Origin: Clostridium_F caseinilyticum
GTDB taxonomy: Bacteria > Bacillota > Clostridia > Clostridiales > Clostridiaceae
DNA: 64,000 bases
Reading direction: 5' to 3' (one strand)
Assembly (NCBI RefSeq): GCF_046127645.1
Contig: NZ_CP175919.1
Shown here: piece by piece, positions 61,220-64,000 of the stretch
How positions within the stretch are numbered: position 1 is the first letter of the stretch
Layout: every line of letters begins with the position of its first letter
Translations under genes and position numbers: made by a program
The notes under the pieces: generated by a model
Seen by the model: only the letters and a program-made list of their open reading frames with translations
What the model was told of the DNA's origin: nothing
Databases searched by the model: none

Positions 61220-62518
61220 CTAATAAATTTCTCCTTTAATAAAATCTTTAGAGACTTCTTTTAATTTAGTATTCATTATCTTTCCAGTAATATCTTTTAA
61301 ACTTTTAGCATATATCTTTATATAGTTTGGAGTATACCCCTCATAAATTCCTTTTTCTTTAGTTTCCTTTTCATATAATACTGGCATTCCTTTTTCAATA
61401 AATTTTTTCATAAACTCTTTTTCAAGATTTTTATCCAAATCTATTATTTTGTTACTTCTTTCTTCTTTTATATTACCATCTATTTGATTTTCCATTTTTT
61501 CTGCTCTAGTACCATTTCGAGGACTAAATTTAAATACATGCATTTTGGATAGTTTTATATCTTTTAAAAATTCATATGTTTTATTAAATTCTTCTTCTGT
61601 TTCCCCTGGAAAACCTACTATTATATCTGTAGTAATAGAAACATCTTCTACATTTTTTCTCAAATTATATACTATATCTTTATACTGCTCTACAGTGTAT
61701 TTTCTATTCATTCTTTTTAAAGTTTCATTGCATCCACTTTGAAGAGATAAATGAAAATGAGGGCAGAATTTTTTTAATTTACTTATTCTTATTACTTCTT
61801 CTTCTGTAAAAAATGTTGGATCTATAGAACCTATTCTTATTCTTTCAATACCTTCTACTTTATCTATCTCTTCTAATATAGAAGTCAAATTATAATTCCC
61901 CTCTAAATCAAAACCATAGGAAGCTATATCTATACCTGATAAAATTACTTCTTTAAATCCATGCTTAGAAAGTTTTTTAACTTCTTCAATAATCTTTTCT
62001 AGTTTTTTGCTACATACAGCTCCTCTTGCAAATGGTATCAAACAATAGGAACAAAATCTATTGCACCCATCCTGTATTTTTAAGAATGCTCTCGTTTTAT
62101 CTCTATATTCTTCTATATTTAATTCTTCAAATTCTTTATTTTTAAGAACATCTTTAACTTCTATTATTTGATTTTTTTCTTCCATTGCCCTATTTACCCA
62201 ATATACTATATCACCTTTATTTCTAGTACCTAATACTACATCTACACCTTCTATTTTAGATACTTCGTCAGGTGCTATTTGAGAATAACAACCTACTACT
62301 GCAATTATTGAATTTGAATTTTGTCTTCTTCCTCTGCTTATCATTTGTCTTGATTTTCTATCCCCCATATTAGTTACTGTGCAAGTATTTATTACATATA
62401 CATCGGCTACTTCATTAAAATCTACTACTTCGTATCCTTGCTTTATAAATTTTTCTGTCATAGCTTCTGTTTCATATACATTTACTCTACACCCTAATGT
62501 AGAAAAAGCAACTTTCAT
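61220..62518 (-). CDS. mtaB: tRNA threonylcarbamoyladenosine methylthiotransferase MtaB
   Basis: A 432-residue radical-SAM enzyme that adds a methylthio group to t6A37 of tRNA. The N-terminal UPF0004 domain (about 1-120) has TLGCRVNVYETEAM and NTCTVT with cluster cysteines. The radical-SAM motif is CNRFCSYCLIPFARG (about 152-166). A C-terminal TRAM-like domain (about 370-432) binds tRNA. Its start overlaps the rsmE stop (TAATG). Bacillus calls it YqeV. Confidence 0.93.
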   Translation of the reverse strand: MKVAFSTLGCRVNVYETEAMTEKFIKQGYEVVDFNEVADVYVINTCTVTNMGDRKSRQMISRGRRQNSNSIIAVVGCYSQIAPDEVSKIEGVDVVLGTRNKGDIVYWVNRAMEEKNQIIEVKDVLKNKEFEELNIEEYRDKTRAFLKIQDGCNRFCSYCLIPFARGAVCSKKLEKIIEEVKKLSKHGFKEVILSGIDIASYGFDLEGNYNLTSILEEIDKVEGIERIRIGSIDPTFFTEEEVIRISKLKKFCPHFHLSLQSGCNETLKRMNRKYTVEQYKDIVYNLRKNVEDVSITTDIIVGFPGETEEEFNKTYEFLKDIKLSKMHVFKFSPRNGTRAEKMENQIDGNIKEERSNKIIDLDKNLEKEFMKKFIEKGMPVLYEKETKEKGIYEGYTPNYIKIYAKSLKDITGKIMNTKLKEVSKDFIKGEIY

Positions 62519-63276
62519 TATATATTTCCTCCTAAATCTCCTAATTCATATGAAATTATTGAAGCACATACTATACCTGCTGTTTCTGTTCTAAATATTC
62601 TAGGTCCCAAAGTTACTATCTGAGCTTTTATTTCTTCTAAAGCTCTTATTTCACTTTCTTCAAAGCCGCCCTCTGGCCCTATTATTATACCTATGTTTTT
62701 AATACTTTCTTTTTTATATTCTATATTTTTTATAAGAGACTTTATACCATAATTCTGTTTACTTTCATAAGGTACAATTATTAAATCCATAGACTTTATT
62801 TCTTCTAATAAATCATTAAACTTTAATGGTTCTCTTACACTAGGAATTAATGTTCTCTTACATTGTTTACATGCTTCAAGTGCAATTCTATTCCATCTAT
62901 CTAATTTTTTAAATTCTTTTAATGTAGTTTTAACCTCAACTCTTTCTGTTAAAATAGGTACTATCTCTTTTATACCTAATTCAGTAGACTTTTGAACTAT
63001 TAAATCCATTTTAGTAGATTTAGGAAGACCTTGATATAAATAAATATTTAAAGGGCTCTCATTATTTACTTCAACTTGATCTATTATTTTTACAATCACA
63101 GCTTTTTTATCTATACTTTCTATTTCACCTTTATATTCTTTTCCCTGGCAATTATTTATGTTTATGGAATCTCCACATTCTAGTCTTAATACCTTATATA
63201 TATGTTTAACATCATCACCATCAATTATAGCTTTTTTATCAATTATATTTTCAGCGGGCACAAAAAATTTATGCAC
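62518..63276 (-). CDS. rsmE: 16S rRNA (uracil-1498-N3)-methyltransferase RsmE
   Basis: A 252-residue SPOUT methyltransferase that makes m3U1498 in 16S rRNA. HKFFVPAENI and DGDDVKHIYKVLRLECGD form the N-terminal PUA-like domain, and IIGPEGGFEESEI with LGPRIFRTETA forms the C-terminal SAM-binding knot. Start is GTG: 63276 fits TAGGTGAT better than the in-frame GTG at 63285. prmA lies upstream in the same direction, the usual pairing. Confidence 0.92.
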   Translation of the reverse strand: MHKFFVPAENIIDKKAIIDGDDVKHIYKVLRLECGDSININNCQGKEYKGEIESIDKKAVIVKIIDQVEVNNESPLNIYLYQGLPKSTKMDLIVQKSTELGIKEIVPILTERVEVKTTLKEFKKLDRWNRIALEACKQCKRTLIPSVREPLKFNDLLEEIKSMDLIIVPYESKQNYGIKSLIKNIEYKKESIKNIGIIIGPEGGFEESEIRALEEIKAQIVTLGPRIFRTETAGIVCASIISYELGDLGGNI

Positions 63277-63358
63277 AATAATCACCTACTTTAATATTTT
63301 TGTAAAAGGAACCCAAAATACAGATTTTTATGTTCTAAAACATGTATTATATAAAACT

Positions 63359-64000
63359 TTAGTTTATTTTAGATACTATACAAACCCATTCTCCCTCTTC
63401 TTTTACTTCTTCTATTACAAAACCTGTCTCTTCTAATTTTTTAATAACATCTTCTTTTCTTGAATCTATTATACCAGAAGCTATAAAGTATCCATCCTTT
63501 TCTATAAAATCTTTCACACCTTCTGTTAAAAATATTATAACATCTGCTATTATATTAGCTACTACTATGTTAGCTTTACCATCTACAACTTCCATTAGGT
63601 TACCTTCAAGTATTTCTATGTTGCCTAAAGTGTTATATTTAATATTTTCTTTAGATGATTTAACAGCTACTGGATCTAAATCTACACCTATTACATGTTT
63701 AGCACCTAATTTTGCCGCTGTTATAGATAATATTCCTGATCCACAACCTATATCGAATACAGTTTTATCATCTTTTACGTATTTTTCTAAGGCATTTATA
63801 CACATTCTTGTAGTTTCATGAGTTCCTGTACCAAAAGCCATACCTGGATCTAACTCTACTATTAATTCGTTCTCTTTTTTATCATAATTTTCCCAGATAG
63901 GCTTTATAACTATTCTATCTGAAACCTTAGTTGGCTTATAATATTTTTTCCAATTATTTTCCCAATCTTCTTCATTTACTTTATGAACTTCTACTAAGCC
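63359..64000 (-). CDS. prmA: Ribosomal protein L11 methyltransferase PrmA (5' end beyond window)
   Basis: The frame stays open to the window edge at 64000, so the N-terminus is missing. The visible 213 residues contain WENNWKKYYKP-type family sequence, then LDPGMAFGTGTHETTRMC and the SAM motif VFDIGCGSGILSITAAKLG, and VVANIIADVI in place of the NPPY-like motif. It methylates ribosomal protein L11. An ATG at 63841 inside the SAM fold is not the true start. rsmE follows, 83 bp downstream. Confidence 0.93.
   Translation of the reverse strand, partial: GLVEVHKVNEEDWENNWKKYYKPTKVSDRIVIKPIWENYDKKENELIVELDPGMAFGTGTHETTRMCINALEKYVKDDKTVFDIGCGSGILSITAAKLGAKHVIGVDLDPVAVKSSKENIKYNTLGNIEILEGNLMEVVDGKANIVVANIIADVIIFLTEGVKDFIEKDGYFIASGIIDSRKEDVIKKLEETGFVIEEVKEEGEWVCIVSKIN

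Noticed and set aside
1..64000. CRISPR array, rRNA, tRNA or intact prophage
   Set aside because: Reading through, I found no regularly spaced repeats, no tRNA cloverleaf, no rRNA sequence and no phage structural genes. This was by eye, not by a search program.

Overview
The window comes from a low-GC, spore-forming, strictly anaerobic Firmicute of the genus Clostridium (sensu stricto). The A+T bias, the sporulation genes (cwlJ-gerQ, cotS-like, yqfC-yqfD), the class B RNase P RNA and the conserved sigA-dnaG and era-recO-ybeY neighbourhoods all support this. The 417-residue PLP decarboxylase at 37353-38606 closely matches, from memory, the tryptophan decarboxylase of Clostridium sporogenes, so a relative of C. 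sporogenes / C. botulinum group I is likely. No search was run.

Layout. 1-5.4 kb: a plus-strand operon for maturing a molybdenum hydroxylase (MocA-like cytidylyltransferase, YqeB, XdhC), joined to a FecCD-type ABC importer that may carry molybdate or tungstate. 5.4-11 kb: a small membrane protein, a GDSL esterase, a purine permease behind a guanine riboswitch, and an alanine/glycine symporter behind a tandem glycine riboswitch. A candidate small RNA is transcribed away from the glycine riboswitch. 11-19 kb: HelD, MnmA, a RocB-like peptidase with free-Met-R-sulfoxide reductase, and a CNNM/CorC protein. 19-22.5 kb: a TPP-riboswitch unit of purF, thiC and a thiamine-binding protein. 22.5-25.5 kb: a YtrA-type GntR repressor with an ABC exporter and an operator over its promoter. 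25.6-29.3 kb: a Trp T-box with trpP, an FMN riboswitch in front of a ribB gene broken by one TGA, and about 1.4 kb of palindromic repeats. 29.3-35 kb: a ferredoxin-like protein and a Crp/Fnr regulator, cwlJ-gerQ, a cupin and YhgE. 35-39.6 kb: a glycerophosphodiesterase, a TPR-like protein, tryptophan decarboxylase, mobile-element remnants and rnpB. 39.6-64 kb: mainly conserved housekeeping genes on the minus strand, ending in a prmA cut by the window edge.

Five metabolite- or tRNA-sensing leaders (guanine, glycine, TPP, tRNA-Trp, FMN) lie within 19 kb. The Crp/Fnr gene and two nearby minus-strand promoters share a GTAAC-N4-GTTAC palindrome, in both cases centred at -41.5 from the predicted start, which points to a small local regulon. 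No CRISPR array, rRNA, tRNA or intact transposase was seen. The least explained items are two families of structured repeats, the candidate small RNA, the nonsense ribB and the TGA-interrupted leader ORF in front of trpP.
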